NCBI GenBank assembly: GCA_000969725.1
Contig: JXSR01S067169.1
Source of the DNA: Ophiothrix spiculata
Lineage: Eukaryota; Echinodermata; Ophiuroidea; Amphilepidida; Ophiotrichidae
DNA length: 33,385 bases
Strand: one strand, 5' to 3'
Numbering within the stretch: position 1 is the first letter of the stretch; each line of letters opens with the position of its first letter. The notes under the pieces are model-generated. The model was given only the letters and a program-made list of their open reading frames with translations. It was not told where the DNA came from and ran no database searches. Positions 1-10,892 of the stretch are shown piece by piece. A program made the position numbers and the translations under genes.

Positions 1-1171
1 GCCCCGGGTGTCTACTTTAAAATCTAATGTATTATTTATGAGGGCTAGTTTGTCAATAAGGCATAAATTTGTAGTTTTATCGTGACACCTGTACTTTGTT
101 ATTAGCAAAGTACCAGACATTAACATGTATCATAAATGCGCATGCTCAATGTTCTATATTTTGCTTAGGCGGTTCAGGCGGTTTGAAATATAAAATTGTC
201 GATACTTCGCATTGGCGTGATTAATGACACCCAATTGGGTGATTTAGTCTGTTTTTTGTTTATTTTAAGGCTAAATTGTTGCAATTTTAGGCTCAATTTG
301 CATCTGAAGAGCCTGCGACAAAAAATGAACATATTTTGTTTATTAGAAAAATTGCCATTGCATTTAATATCGTGTGATACAAAATACACAGACGCATGGA
401 TGCGTCATTGTTGATTTGTGATGAACAACTCTGCAGCGTGTTTTAATACCTTATCATCATGCTGTCACCTGTATTATGACATAGGTCTAACGTCTTCTTG
501 ATTAAAGGCATTTAAATTGAACTTTGGATATCTTCAGTAGATAGTACTGCCAAGAAACCAGACAAGAGGGCAGCCTTTGTTTGCCTCCGATTCACACCTC
601 CCGATGACCACAAGTAACCAGGTAAGAAATATTTGAAATTGAGCCTACCTCAAAAATATGAATTGATTAGTAGGTGACCAGACAAACTGACTGCCAATAG
701 ATCCAGCCTCAACCCCACTGCAAAATCCCCACAAAACAAGCACAATGGGTTACAAGTCATTGCACCCTAGCTACAAATCATCATCCTTTATTTTCTGTTT
801 AAGATTCCTGTGCATATTGTACTAACAGAACTTTGCTTGAAAGATTGAGATAGTAAAAAATAATTAGCACAGATAAATAATTGAAGATTCTTTATATCTG
901 TTTACAAATTGCTAAACTAATATTTATTCTTTAAGAAAACAGGCAAGGAAATGAGCAAATAAAGGGACTGGTATGAGGGTCAATGATCCCAAGGCCAGTC
1001 AAACAATGGTGTCTTTATTTCTCTCTCAATTCATCTAAAGTAGACTGTAATTTATATGGATATATGTTTGCTTGATCTATCTGCTGGGTTATCCTTTTTT
1101 CATGCATTATTAAGCCTGTAACAAAATATGAACAGATTTTGGGTTTTTTGACAAATATTTTGAACATCAGA
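1..1171. other. AT-rich sequence without recognisable gene
   Basis: I see no exon, RNA gene or clear transposon here. The two small overlapping ORFs near 174-414 lie on opposite strands and show no known domain. A perfect 14-bp palindrome, CACCCAATTGGGTG, sits at 228-241, and a short GGCGGTT direct repeat occurs near 169-183. Neither has an obvious role. Confidence 0.6.
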
Positions 1172-1181
1172 CTGACTTCTA

Positions 1182-1263
1182 TAGTCCATCTAGATGGGCC
1201 TCGTAAGTGAGCACCTTAGGCGTGAGCACACGCTTCGCTATCACTTGTGTGAGGTCCATCTAG
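1182..1263. mobile_element. 82-bp foldback insertion with 10-bp target duplication
   Basis: The 10-mer CTGACTTCTA occurs at 1172-1181 and again at 1264-1273, exactly flanking this segment, as a target-site duplication would. Imperfect terminal inverted repeats, CTAGATGGGCCTC (1190-1202) and GAGGTCCATCTAG (1251-1263), differ at one base. The interior holds a nested GCGTG-AGCA-CACGC hairpin (1220-1233). It has no coding capacity. The structure suggests a very small MITE or foldback element; the superfamily cannot be told from the sequence. Confidence 0.55.
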
Positions 1264-1273
1264 CTGACTTCTA

Positions 1274-2646
1274 GATCTGATATTAAAGATCTAATAGGAT
1301 CAACATAGTTATGCCAATCCAATAGCACCCTCTACCAATTTCGACGATTCAAAACAAAATCCTTGGCACATACCAACATTTGAGAAACAAATAAAATATA
1401 GAAATAAAGCTTTCTATAAAGGGACCAAAAAATGTTTATACATCCCTTATCCCATGTTCACAGATCACATGTAAATAATGAACTTCACCTTCTAGATTTG
1501 TGTTAACTCCATATTCAATCCAAGGGGCTACATTTCTTAGTAACACAGGTGACTAATATGAATAAAGTGAACTTAACCTTTTGAACTGAGAATGTGACGA
1601 AGTAATTTGAGCCTGCAGTAGAAGCAAACTGCACCTTTGCTCTTCCATTCTCTACTCTGAAATCCCATAAGGAATGCAGCTGACCTTTGAACAATGTCTC
1701 TATTGCACAAGATTTTCACCTCAAAAGCGGGCTCCTTTCTCATTATTTTGATAGTCAGAAACTTCAGCAAATATGAGCAGGAAACAGCCATGAAATATAT
1801 ATAAAACTCTCAAACCCTCGTATTGTCGTGTGACTGGGTCTGGAAAAAAATTGCGAATTGGGAAGCTATTTTAAGACTTCCTCAGTCCACTCAAGTGGAT
1901 TTTGCTCTTATTTGATCATGGTAACCTGATCAGTGAAATAAATTTGCTCAAATAATAACTAGGGCCTATACCTTTAAATTAAAACTATGAATATGGCAAT
2001 AATAACCTGAAAATTTGAGACACATTAGTACTTTGATGTTGAGATGGACAGCACAGGCATACCAACTTGGATCTTGCCAAGATCCCTCTCGACCAATCCC
2101 ACCACTGATCTACCTGCCCCTCTGTCTAGTAATTCCAGTGACCAATAAAATCCAGAGATCTACCCAGTTAGTGACTAAGCACCGTTGCTCTGGACTGAAT
2201 TTTGTGGTATGCTTTTGGGAATGTCTTTTACAAGTCAACGCTCTGGTCAAGAGGTGTGTGAGCTTTCACAACTGCCACCGGTCATCTTCACCTATTTTGT
2301 GCACAAAATGACCAACTTGTAACTGGGCAATCTAGACATCCAACAAACAGAAGACTCTACAGCAATGCCCTCCTGTCATGCCCTCAAATACCTTACAAAA
2401 ATTCAATCTTCAGTTCAAAAATATATCTTATCTGTATTGTGACTGTGAGTACATGTATGTCACTGCTCTGCAAAATTAAAATAAAAATGAAATGCAAAAT
2501 AAAATTAGTCTAAACAGGGATTTTCATTTGAAATTTGCAGGGGCTCTATCAACAGCTCTCCTTGAGTTCTTTAGGAGAGTAACTAGGGGAGCTATCTGAA
2601 AATTTATATGTGAATACCATCATGCAAGGCACTCTAGTATTAAGCA
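1274..2646. other. AT-rich sequence without recognisable gene
   Basis: No supported feature. The 98-codon ORF at 2015-2311 has no domain, signal or repeat that I recognise and is probably chance. A TCCACT-CA-AGTGGA mini-hairpin lies near 1885-1900. Confidence 0.55.
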
Positions 2647-2712
2647 TTTGAGGGGAGCAGGGTGGCTCAGTAGAGCTCACTCCCCTCAAACGGAAGTCCC
2701 TGGTCTAAATAA
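2647..2712 (+). repeat. Decayed tRNA-like or SINE head
   Basis: The string GTGGCTCAGTAGAGCT resembles a tRNA A-box (Pol III promoter). The expected B-box is only faintly visible downstream near 2700, at GGTCTAAATAAC. Independently, 11-bp arms at 2647-2657 and 2680-2690 (TTTGAGGGGAG and its complement) form a perfect hairpin. It could be an old tRNA-derived SINE head or a coincidental hairpin. No intact cloverleaf is visible. Confidence 0.3.
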
Positions 2713-4186
2713 CACCAGAAATAACCAGATTAAAGTATATCTTTCTAGAGTCTTTCAAAGATTGAGTGAAAATTACAAACTGTTTATTAAAATCATAAAC
2801 TTCTAATTCCAGAGAGCAAAATTATAAATGACTTATCTTCATGTGTTGCAGTTGGGAACTGCAACACTGCAGGCCTGCAGCAATTTTAAGAAATGAAGGT
2901 GGGTACCATGGCCATTAGCAAAATAAGCTCAGTATTTCGATCTTAGCTGGGAGCATTATATGTAACTGAGAAGCATACAATTTTATCAATACAGTTAAAC
3001 AGGATGAAATTCAAGATATTGTCAATATTTTCTGAGTTTGTGATGCAATATACACATATCACATGAGGAAAAGGAAAAGTATAGCATTTTTCAAAATTTT
3101 ACATTTTTCAGTTTAAAATGTGTTGTGTTACCTCATGGTGTGGTCCTACATTTATACTGAAAGCATATGGTACAATATTTTCAAAAACAAACCTCTCCTA
3201 TATATTCAATTTTTGAATTGCAATATTATGAACTAGCTGATTGTCATTATTTGCCTACCCAAAAAATGGAATATTTACATTCACAAATTTCAATGACAAG
3301 CAATCCATATAAACTATGGACGATTCCTAACAGAATGAAAGTTCAACTGACAATTTTGAGGTTATTCTACTAACATTCTTCTCTAGGTATTTTTTGAATT
3401 TCTCAGGTTTAGGGAGTTGCAATTTTGGAATGTGGAGGTTATAATAAGGGAGACTTTTATAGATCCTGGTAATGTCAAAATGACAATTTTTGGAGCACTG
3501 TAGTTTAAAGCACTGAGTGTGACCTGAACCTGTGTCTGAACTTCTGAACTAGTCAACAGACAATCACAAAACTTATATAATAAGTACAGCAATGAAATGC
3601 ACTATACTGTTATTTAGTGTCGGGTTATTTACATTTTCTGTTTAAAATTGGGGACCTCTTCAGAAGAAAGTCATAACCCTTTATAGAGCCTCTGCCTACA
3701 TGATTTTCCAGTTCACAGTTTAATTTTCAAATATCCAGAACATAATTTTTGTTTAAATAGTATGCCTTTAACATGATATACACAACCTTGCTCTATATGT
3801 TGACCAAACCCTTTCAAATTATCAAGAAATATTTACCTCTACTAAAGTTTACGATATTTGTTATTTATTAGTAGTAGGCTATACTGCTTTAATTCTTTAA
3901 CTTTTTTGATTTATAACTGATTTAAGGTGTATTTAATACCATCAAAGTGCATTTTTGATTGTAAATGTAGATATCAAAGCTATGAAATTGTCCAGCATGT
4001 TTAAAGCAATGACACACAATACTATTCACAGAGATCTCATAAAACAGCATACATAGCAAAGATTTCCAAAAAACATTAAGCAGAGACATAGAACCTTCAA
4101 CAAAGAGAATAAACAGCAACTAAAAATGTTAATCACCTAGGGACCAAAAGCAGTAAAATCACAGTTATAAATTAGGGGTCAACTAG
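2713..4186. other. AT-rich sequence without recognisable gene
   Basis: No gene is visible. Two palindromes lie close together: TTGCAGTT-GGG-AACTGCAA (about 2849-2867) and the perfect 14-mer CTGCAGGCCTGCAG (about 2867-2881). Small ORFs at 3167-3373, 3383-3592 and 3922-4119 show no family signature. Confidence 0.55.
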
Positions 4187-4202
4187 GGTTAGGGTTATCA
4201 AG
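4187..4202 (+). repeat. Short telomere-like repeat (about two TTAGGG units)
   Basis: The sequence reads CTAGGGTTAGGGTTA, about two and a half units of the animal telomere hexamer. On its own this is short enough to be chance, but a much longer degenerate telomeric block is present at 21388-21477. Confidence 0.4.
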
Positions 4203-4344
4203 GGGCCAAACCAGGGCTGTAAAATGGAAGGATATTGAACAAAAAGATGAACTTTATTGAACTTGAACTATGAAATTTTATCACTTGGCATTGATGAGTC
4301 CCATGAGTAGGCCCATACCTACCTTTAGCTGTTTAGTCCTGAAC

Positions 4345-4716
4345 CCAGGGGAGGGGGGTCACTTACATATTTAATGGAAGGTACGGGTTTGTGCCACCCT
4401 CAAGGCACCCTTTTCCAGCCTTCAATTTCGCTCCCCATGATGCCCATTTCAAGAATACTTCAGTTCCAAAGACCCCCATTTTCAAAGAAAATTACTCAAA
4501 AATGTGTTTGATATAGTTTTCAACCTAATTTAGAGCAATTATCAGCTCCAATAGTCAATTTTTATGGGAAAAATCAGTTCCTGAGACCTCATTTCAGAAA
4601 AAAATCAGTTCCATAGACCCTATTTTTGACCAAAAATCAGTTCCACGACCACAAGACCCTATGTTGGATATTGCGTGTGGCACATACCTACCAAAAAGTT
4701 TTCGAGTACCCCCAGG
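4345..4716. mobile_element. hAT-like MITE, 372 bp, with 8-9 bp target duplication
   Basis: The 9-mer GTCCTGAAC is present at 4336-4344 and 4716-4724, so the segment between is flanked by a direct repeat of 8 bp (TCCTGAAC), or 9 bp depending on the end chosen. The ends are C/G-rich and imperfectly inverted: CCAGGGGAGGGGGG on the left and a complement starting CCTGGGGGTACTC on the right. An 8-bp duplication with short C(C)WGGG ends is the pattern of hAT transposons. Inside are degenerate direct repeats of the type AAAAATCAGTTCC-AGACCC (about 4460-4660) and a subterminal GTGTGGCACATACCTACC motif that recurs at 19758-19807. There is no transposase, so it is non-autonomous. Confidence 0.6.
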
Positions 4717-4724
4717 TCCTGAAC

Positions 4725-5937
4725 TGCCTATAAATAAAAACCAATCCATGTTCAAAACATGTACTATTACTACTATCATAGGCCTCTGTTTTACCGCATT
4801 TTACCAGGTTTGGTTGTACTGCCATTTGTGATTTCTCACATGGAAAACACAAGAACAGAAACAGCACATTGATCCTAATCTTATTTCTTGTAAATTCATA
4901 TTATATGCTACTGGCATGTAAAATCTTTTGAAAATCAACAAACCAAAATAATTGGCTTACATCTTAATATAACAAAGCTGCTTGCATATATCATACAATA
5001 TTATTGTGTAACTCTAAAGAAATACAAAAATGTAATAATCCTAGGCCAAGAAAAACACAAATTATTTTTATGCTTTCTGACCCTAATATTTTCTTAACCA
5101 CTAAATAGTATCAAACACACAAGCTAAATTGACAAGTACAATTAATCAAATTAATGATGGTTGATTAAGATCCATTTACATTTTTCTGATCCCATTTGAT
5201 GTTGTATTACACCAGTAAACCACATGATATAATTAATGGGGAAAAAATGAAATCCTTTTTGAGCTAAATGAAGCATAATGAAAATTCTGGATAAAAATGT
5301 TTAATTTTTAGGCATTTGAAATCAGTGTTATGGGCCTATGCATGTAATTTCTCACAACATAATGTAAAAAATACAAAACAATTTTGTTTCATATTGCACA
5401 AGAGCGTTTTGTTTATTACCAAAAATTACCGCATTTGTATGTTTTTCTTTTTATTGAGAATTCGAAAACGTAGTCTGTTTTACAGTCAAATGTTGAAAAC
5501 CTTTGAAAAAAATATAATGGCAAACTTTGGTTCAGTAAGCATTTAGGTAGGCTTAAGGTTTCCTTTCCACCTAAAAATCGAATCCTTCCCATTTGAGCAT
5601 TTTTACCCAAATTTTACTTAAAGAGATTCTAATAACCCATCTCAGTGGGTTTATTGTGGACTAACAAGAAATTTAGAACACTGCACAAGAATTAACATGA
5701 GTTTTAGACCATTGCGCATTTGTAAGTAAATAAAAGAAAAGCATTCCATTAAAATCTTATGGTCTGTACAGCAACATTAAACAAATTTGTTTTGGGTATT
5801 CAGATGTTTAGCTCTGCTATCAGCTGCTCAGTTGCTATCAGTTAAATCTTTGAGTTGATCTGTTTGAATGAAACCCTTTGGGTCTGAAGGATGGTTTCAC
5901 ACACAAACAAGTAGGTCTACACAAAATGAAATCTAAC
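4725..5937. other. AT-rich sequence without recognisable gene
   Basis: No supported gene or element. The ORFs overlapping on opposite strands at 5316-5610 are AT-rich and lack recognisable motifs. A weak AACCCA/TGGGTT hairpin is at about 5634-5651. Confidence 0.55.
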
Positions 5938-6115
5938 TTTAATACAATACAATACAATACAATATCGGCATTTATATGGCGCCTTTTCCCAGGGATACAA
6001 AGCGCAAAACAATACAATACATTAGAAACAAAGGTAAAATATACAGTATACAATAAAATATATTGAAATAAATACACAAAAAAGATGACCGACGGTGGTA
6101 ACCGGCAGCCGACCC
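5938..6115 (-). mobile_element. 3' tail of a LINE or SINE retroposon with (ATTGT)n tail
   Basis: Read on the minus strand, the segment ends with a block containing GGCGCCATATAAATGCC followed by a pentamer run of ATTGT (AATAC/ACAAT on the plus strand, about 5940-5962). A block like GCGC(T/C)ATATAAATG followed by a short tandem tail is common at the 3' end of animal non-LTR retrotransposons and their SINEs, as I recall it; I cannot name the family. The upstream limit is uncertain, and the small opposed ORFs at 5838-6193 are shadows of it. Confidence 0.4.
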
Positions 6116-6325
6116 CAAGGGTGAATACCCTAGGAGCTTACAAAATATTTTAAAAGTGATAATGTGAAACAAGACGAAACAAAACAGCCACACTGTGTAA
6201 AAATCACGTATCTTCCATTTCCATCTACATTTCTCAACATATTTTAGCTTCCAAATTTCAGTGTCAACCAGAGTGAGACATGTGAAAATGGTTTGGTAAA
6301 AAACTTATACTTTTTGACCAAAAAA
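6116..6325. other. No recognisable feature
   Basis: AT-rich sequence with an A-run (6321-6329) leading into the palindrome. No gene is seen. Confidence 0.5.
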
Positions 6326-6382
6326 AAAATATAGATATAGATCAAATGTTTGAGTCAAACATTTGATCTATATCTATATTTT
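6326..6382. repeat. Perfect 57-bp palindrome (28-bp arms, 1-bp centre)
   Basis: Positions 6326-6353 are the exact reverse complement of 6355-6382, with the G at 6354 as the only spacer. The arms contain AGATATAGATC. The arms show no mismatch, which implies recent formation, gene conversion or an assembly fold-back. The one-base loop argues against a microRNA precursor. It would form a cruciform or a hairpin RNA if transcribed. Confidence 0.85.
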
Positions 6383-7439
6383 GTTCTCATGTATATATTG
6401 CATGATTCCACTGTTGGTATTCATTCGAACGGGTATATATGGTAATTTATGAAATTTATATAGCGCGCGGGTGGTTACTCGGGCATGTGTATTAGTTACA
6501 ACACTGGAAGCAATATTCATAAATACTTTCACATACCCAATAACCAACTTCATACCAGAAATAAAGGGTCTTGATTCTGACAGGTTTTAAAATCAAACAA
6601 ATCATTTCTTCCACTATACATTTTTATACAATGCAACGGGCGTATCTCTTCACCTGTATCGGCCGCCGCTCTTGTGTCGATATATATAGGAACACATACG
6701 ATAATCATTTTCTGCGTGCACCAAACAAAGGCCATTAACACCATGTAATGGTAGTTTATACCAGGTCGCTGATTTCAATGTTTGTCAGAGTTTTACGGGT
6801 GAAATGAATAGCTACAAGGCAGTGGGTCTCAACATTGGCTGGATGATCTAATCTGGGCCCAGGTGTGCACATAACAAACAAACTCAAGTGTTTGTACACT
6901 TGAAACAGATTTGGCACTTTATATTTGTGGTTTTATTGAACAGGAAATAGTAAATGATAATGATATTTTAATCCAGATTAAGCGATAGGGATTTGCTAAT
7001 GACGCAGTAGTCTTTCAACACACAATTCATCAATTTCTCTAGAGGTAAATAGACCTGAAACAGAATGCAATACCAATGTCTATATTACGTGTCCGTTCAT
7101 TTCTATACAGCCGTAAATGCAGCACGCTTCATTTTGTGCTACAATTGAAAGTACATGCCAAGGTTGTAGGTAAAGGTCGTAAATTGCCAAATTTGTTTTG
7201 GGGTAAATTTGCAATCCTTATGCTTTATACTTCAAAACACCTGCAAAGTTTCATTTCAAGAAAATGATCAGAAATATGTAAAATATCTGTATGTTCTGAG
7301 GACAATCAACACAAAATATAGGGCTTATTGTTCTTTGAATGTGTTCGTCTGAGCAGTTTCAACTTTTACTCCTTGGCAACCTTTGAAGGGCCATATTACT
7401 TGACTTCTTGAAACCGGGTGTAGTTCATTGTTATTTTAA
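6383..7439. other. AT-rich sequence without recognisable gene
   Basis: A second ATTTATATAGCGCGC block at about 6453-6468 resembles the retroposon tail motif at 5960-5990 and may be a fragment of the same kind of element. No exon or RNA gene is visible. The small ORFs at 6550-6744 and 7076-7267 are unsupported. Confidence 0.5.
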
Positions 7440-7720
7440 AGGGGCAAAATTGAGTTTTTTAGCTAATAAGAATCCTTGCCTGATATATGTTACAATCACC
7501 AAACCAATTTTTATAATGCGCTTGCATTTTTGAGAAAAGTGAGAAAATGTGCCATTTTCTATATATATTATCGGGCCCTGACAATAATTACAACAGAGTA
7601 GCCTATGAGATTTTTAAAATGTACAGCTTGTATCTTGAAAACGAATGGTCGGAATCAAAGAAAAACCTATTTTGCAGTATATTTTTTGTCATAAAATACT
7701 TACATGTAGCTATAAATAAT
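7440..7720 (+). mobile_element. Kolobok-like MITE, left end intact, right end lost
   Basis: It starts with TTAA followed by AGGGGCAAAATTGAG and is collinear with the complete copy at 24300-24646. Shared blocks include GAGTTTTTTAGCT, TGCATTTTTGAGAAAAGTG and TAATTACAACA, in the same order and orientation. The segment corresponding to the first 40 or so bases after the terminus is deleted here, and the right terminal repeat is not found. A 69-codon ORF (7547-7756) lies across it and is not conserved with the second copy. Confidence 0.6.
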
Positions 7721-8048
7721 CTTAATCCAGGAAATTCCAACTCAACATGGTTTTGAAATAAACCATGGATTTATGAGATCTCTTGTTCCATGAATCCACA
7801 AAATCCCTGAGTCAGATAGAATATTTTATCATGCAAATGGTGTAATAAAACAACCCACTATAGAGTACTTGATCTTCTAGGCAATTAGCAGTAAAGCATG
7901 TAAGCAGCATTGTTCATTATGCCAATTCCTTTACATCAAATCCACTATGGCAGAAATGAGAATGAGATGAGACTGCATAATTGGTCATCGTACTTCAAAT
8001 ATGAATAAAATTGGCTGCTCTGTTTAGAAACTTGTTTCAGAGCAAATT
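7721..8048. other. No recognisable feature
   Basis: AT-rich sequence without gene or RNA signal. Its last bases (8040-8048, GAGCAAATT) recur just beyond the next element at 8203-8211. Confidence 0.5.
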
Positions 8049-8198
8049 AAAGGCTCTGTCACATATCACGGAACGTACGAATAACGAACTAATAACGTAC
8101 ACTGGTTTGTTCATTGAAATACATGTATATCGATTACCAAACAGTGTACGTTATTAGTACGTTATTCGCGCGGTACGTTGATGTGTGACAGAGCCTTT
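8049..8198. mobile_element. Foldback MITE with AAAGGCTCTGTCACAT ends
   Basis: The ends AAAGGCTCTGTCACAT (8049-8064) and ATGTGTGACAGAGCCTTT (8181-8198) are inverted repeats with a single extra base. The inverted match continues inward through GTACGAATAACG and AATAACGTACACTG, so almost the whole element folds on itself. Two target duplications fit: TTAA/TTAG immediately outside AGGCTC, which is Kolobok-like with one mutation, or the 9-mer GAGCAAATT at 8040-8048 and 8203-8211. A solitary end of the same family is at 22121-22139. Confidence 0.7.
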
Positions 8199-8417
8199 AG
8201 AGGAGCAAATTTAAATCAAAACCACTCTTTGATAGTGTTATGCCATGGATATGTTATAATAGTGTTAACCTTTTTTATACCACATAGAAGTCGACAGTGG
8301 TAAGTGTCCCCATTTACATGGTTTTCACACAAAACCTAAAAAGGTCACAAGATTCAAACGATCTGGTTAAACTGTGTCAAAATAATCAAACTGCAAGTGA
8401 GCCAACAAAGATACATA

Positions 8418-8784
8418 GCCTGTTTCTACTCAAATGTAAAATATAAATCGATCATGTTTACCGTGTAAGAAAACCGTGTTGCACTTACACCGCTCTGTTT
8501 ATACTCACGACAGAATCCGATTATTTTTGTACAGGTTGATTGACCTTTTGCGCAGCGATGAATTGTGATAATCGGATTCTCATAACCGGTACCGATTCTA
8601 CTGGATTACTACACGTTATTTAAACGGCAATAACCACCTCCAGAGGTGGGTACAATACACAGGTAATTGTCTTACACGGATTTTGAATAAAACCGATTAT
8701 TTTGTGTTTCTTCTGGATGACTTACCCAGGTTCCTTAAACTTAATCGGCATTACCCGAGTAAGCATACTTGAGTAGAAACAGGC
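8418..8784. mobile_element. MITE, 367 bp, TIR GCCTGTTTCTACTCAA
   Basis: Positions 8418-8433 and 8769-8784 are exact inverted repeats (GCCTGTTTCTACTCAA), flanked on both sides by TA. Internal inverted pairs such as AGAATCCGATTATT with GATAATCGGATTCT (about 8513-8582) show extended foldback structure. No transposase is encoded. A TA duplication would fit Tc1/mariner, but a degenerate TWA (Harbinger) cannot be excluded. Confidence 0.65.
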
Positions 8785-8786
8785 TA

Positions 8787-10721
8787 ACAGACACACAATC
8801 CAGAAACATGGGTTCTATTTCCCAAAGCTTCAGTCCTGAAACCCGGTGGCACATCTCCATCCAAAGTACTATCGGAGTGCACCCTCCCCATCATTTATGC
8901 ATGTTTAGCAGACCTGGTAGGCAACATGATGGATGTATTTTGCCAATCATATTCACATTGGTGTTGGAATGTACTATGACCATACAATATGTGATCTATA
9001 AACTGTCTGCTAACCAGCTGAGACTAACATAGGCCTACTCAACTATATCTCGAAATAACTATCCACAACTATTTATTTTATTTGATCTTATTTAGCTCGT
9101 AAAAAGCTTCAAATACAATCTAAGAAATAAATAAGTCTATATTTAAAAAGCCAGGGTTAGATGAATTACCCGTCATCGCATTTATTACAATAAATTTATT
9201 GTTGTATAAAATTAATTACAATGTGGTCACACTAATTACAACCTCACAAATAGTAATGTGATTTTGTAAAATTTTAATTTTGTGGTGCAGTCACAGCATC
9301 ATTTTCAACTTTATTACAACTAAAACATAACGACGACCACACTGCAATAAAAATGGGTCACACAAATTACGACATAGAACTAGGTCTGTTCTCCTGATCT
9401 CCCCACCTACGGACTAGGCAGCGAGGGCACACACAATGCCTGGGCTTGACTCCTCTCACTCCCTGCCCGGTGATTTTGGACATGCAATACTGGACATATA
9501 GCAGACACGGGCACCTAAAGCAGTGCTAATTATGACAGCCACATTTTTTGTAGTAAATGTGATATCAGTGATTCCTCTGACCTGGCCCAAAAGTAAACAA
9601 TTAGCACTGAACTGATGGTCTTATACAAACTTTCTCTTGTAAACAAGCCCTTCAACTTGACCATTTATGGTTACATGTAATTTGTTCCTCCCATAAAGTA
9701 GCTCCAATGCCAAGGGCACTTTTGATAACATTAGCTAAGAGTTTATCACAAATGAAATTAATACCAGTGAAGCTGACAACAGTCTTATTCTAATTGCATA
9801 TTATGGTATGACCTTAAATGACCCAACTTTGTGGTCAGATTGCATGAATGTGATAATGCCCCACCTCAAAAGTGTGTTTTCATGTTTTAATTAATTAACA
9901 CATTGCATTTATGTTTTTGGAAATTATAAAGTTGTAATATATTGCTCTACCTATTGGCTTAGCCTTTCTAGGGTAGGCTCTATGTTTGATATGTTATTCT
10001 TCAATTTTGCAAAGTTTTGATATGAATATGAATACAACAAAAATGCAATTTAATGATACTTTACGTGAATAATATCTATGGACAAATAAAATTTATCTTT
10101 CCTCTGATGAAATTTGTGAAAATGTAGAGTTGCCACCAAAAAGCAGACAATTAGACATACTAAAGCAAAATTTTAGTGCATGTCTTACAGTCAGTCAAAT
10201 ATTTGGATTAACTAATCATAAATTTGGAAAAATTCCAAAATAAATTTGGCTAAAAAATGTGACAACATTCATGGTGAAATGCACAATAAGTGTGAGACAT
10301 GCAAACACAAGTAAATTATTTTAGTAAAAAAATGTTATCAAACTCTGACTGAGTCAACAAATCAACAAAATAGTGAAACATCTCAGGCATGCGTCAGTAT
10401 AATTCTCGTTATTTCTGACAAGTTCAATGTTCACACACCTGTTTCTTGGCTAATTTAGACCCATGATTACAAAACCTACCTTTACCTAACAAGGTGGAAA
10501 ATTCTCACCACCAAAGATCACAGTTGGTCAAAAGAAATACCTACAAACTATGTCACATTGAAATAACAATGACATTCATTTCAGACTGTGAATTTCTGAC
10601 TCACATGATATTGCAGGATGTAAAAAAAAATCAAAATCTATCCAAAATATCTCTCCTTTTTTAAAAACACTGCCCTACAAAATTCCTATTTAGTTAAAAG
10701 TAGTCCTGTTTAATTAAATAG
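8787..10721. other. AT-rich sequence without recognisable gene
   Basis: No gene or element is supported. The stretch at 9180-9370 is rich in repeated ATTAC and TCACA words without clear periodicity. A block at 9390-9480 is locally GC-richer and may be old repeat debris. The ORF at 8769-9032 begins inside the right end of the MITE and is not credible. Confidence 0.5.
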
Positions 10722-10892
10722 CAGAGATGCCACTGATTTCATTGAAGAAAAAAAAACTGAAAAAGCCATCAATTCTTGAAAGAAACTCCCAAAAAGGGTC
10801 GAAAATATGTAAATTAGAGATCATAAACAAACCTGAAATCATGGTTTGAGTTTCTGAAATTTCAGGTTAAAACCTGAAAAGTGGCATCTCTG
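10722..10892. mobile_element. Small hAT-like MITE, 171 bp, TIR CAGAGATGCCACT
   Basis: CAGAGATGCCACT (10722-10734) and AGTGGCATCTCTG (10880-10892) are perfect 13-bp inverted ends. The flanks ATTAAATAG (10713-10721) and AACAAATAG (10893-10901) agree at 7 of 9 positions, compatible with a decayed 8-bp duplication. Inverted ends starting CAG and an 8-bp duplication suggest hAT. A second internal hairpin, TTCAGGTT-AA-AACCTGAA, lies near the right end. Confidence 0.6.

Noticed and set aside
6326..6382. microRNA precursor
   Set aside because: The arms pair perfectly with a one-base loop; a precursor needs a real terminal loop and usually bulges.
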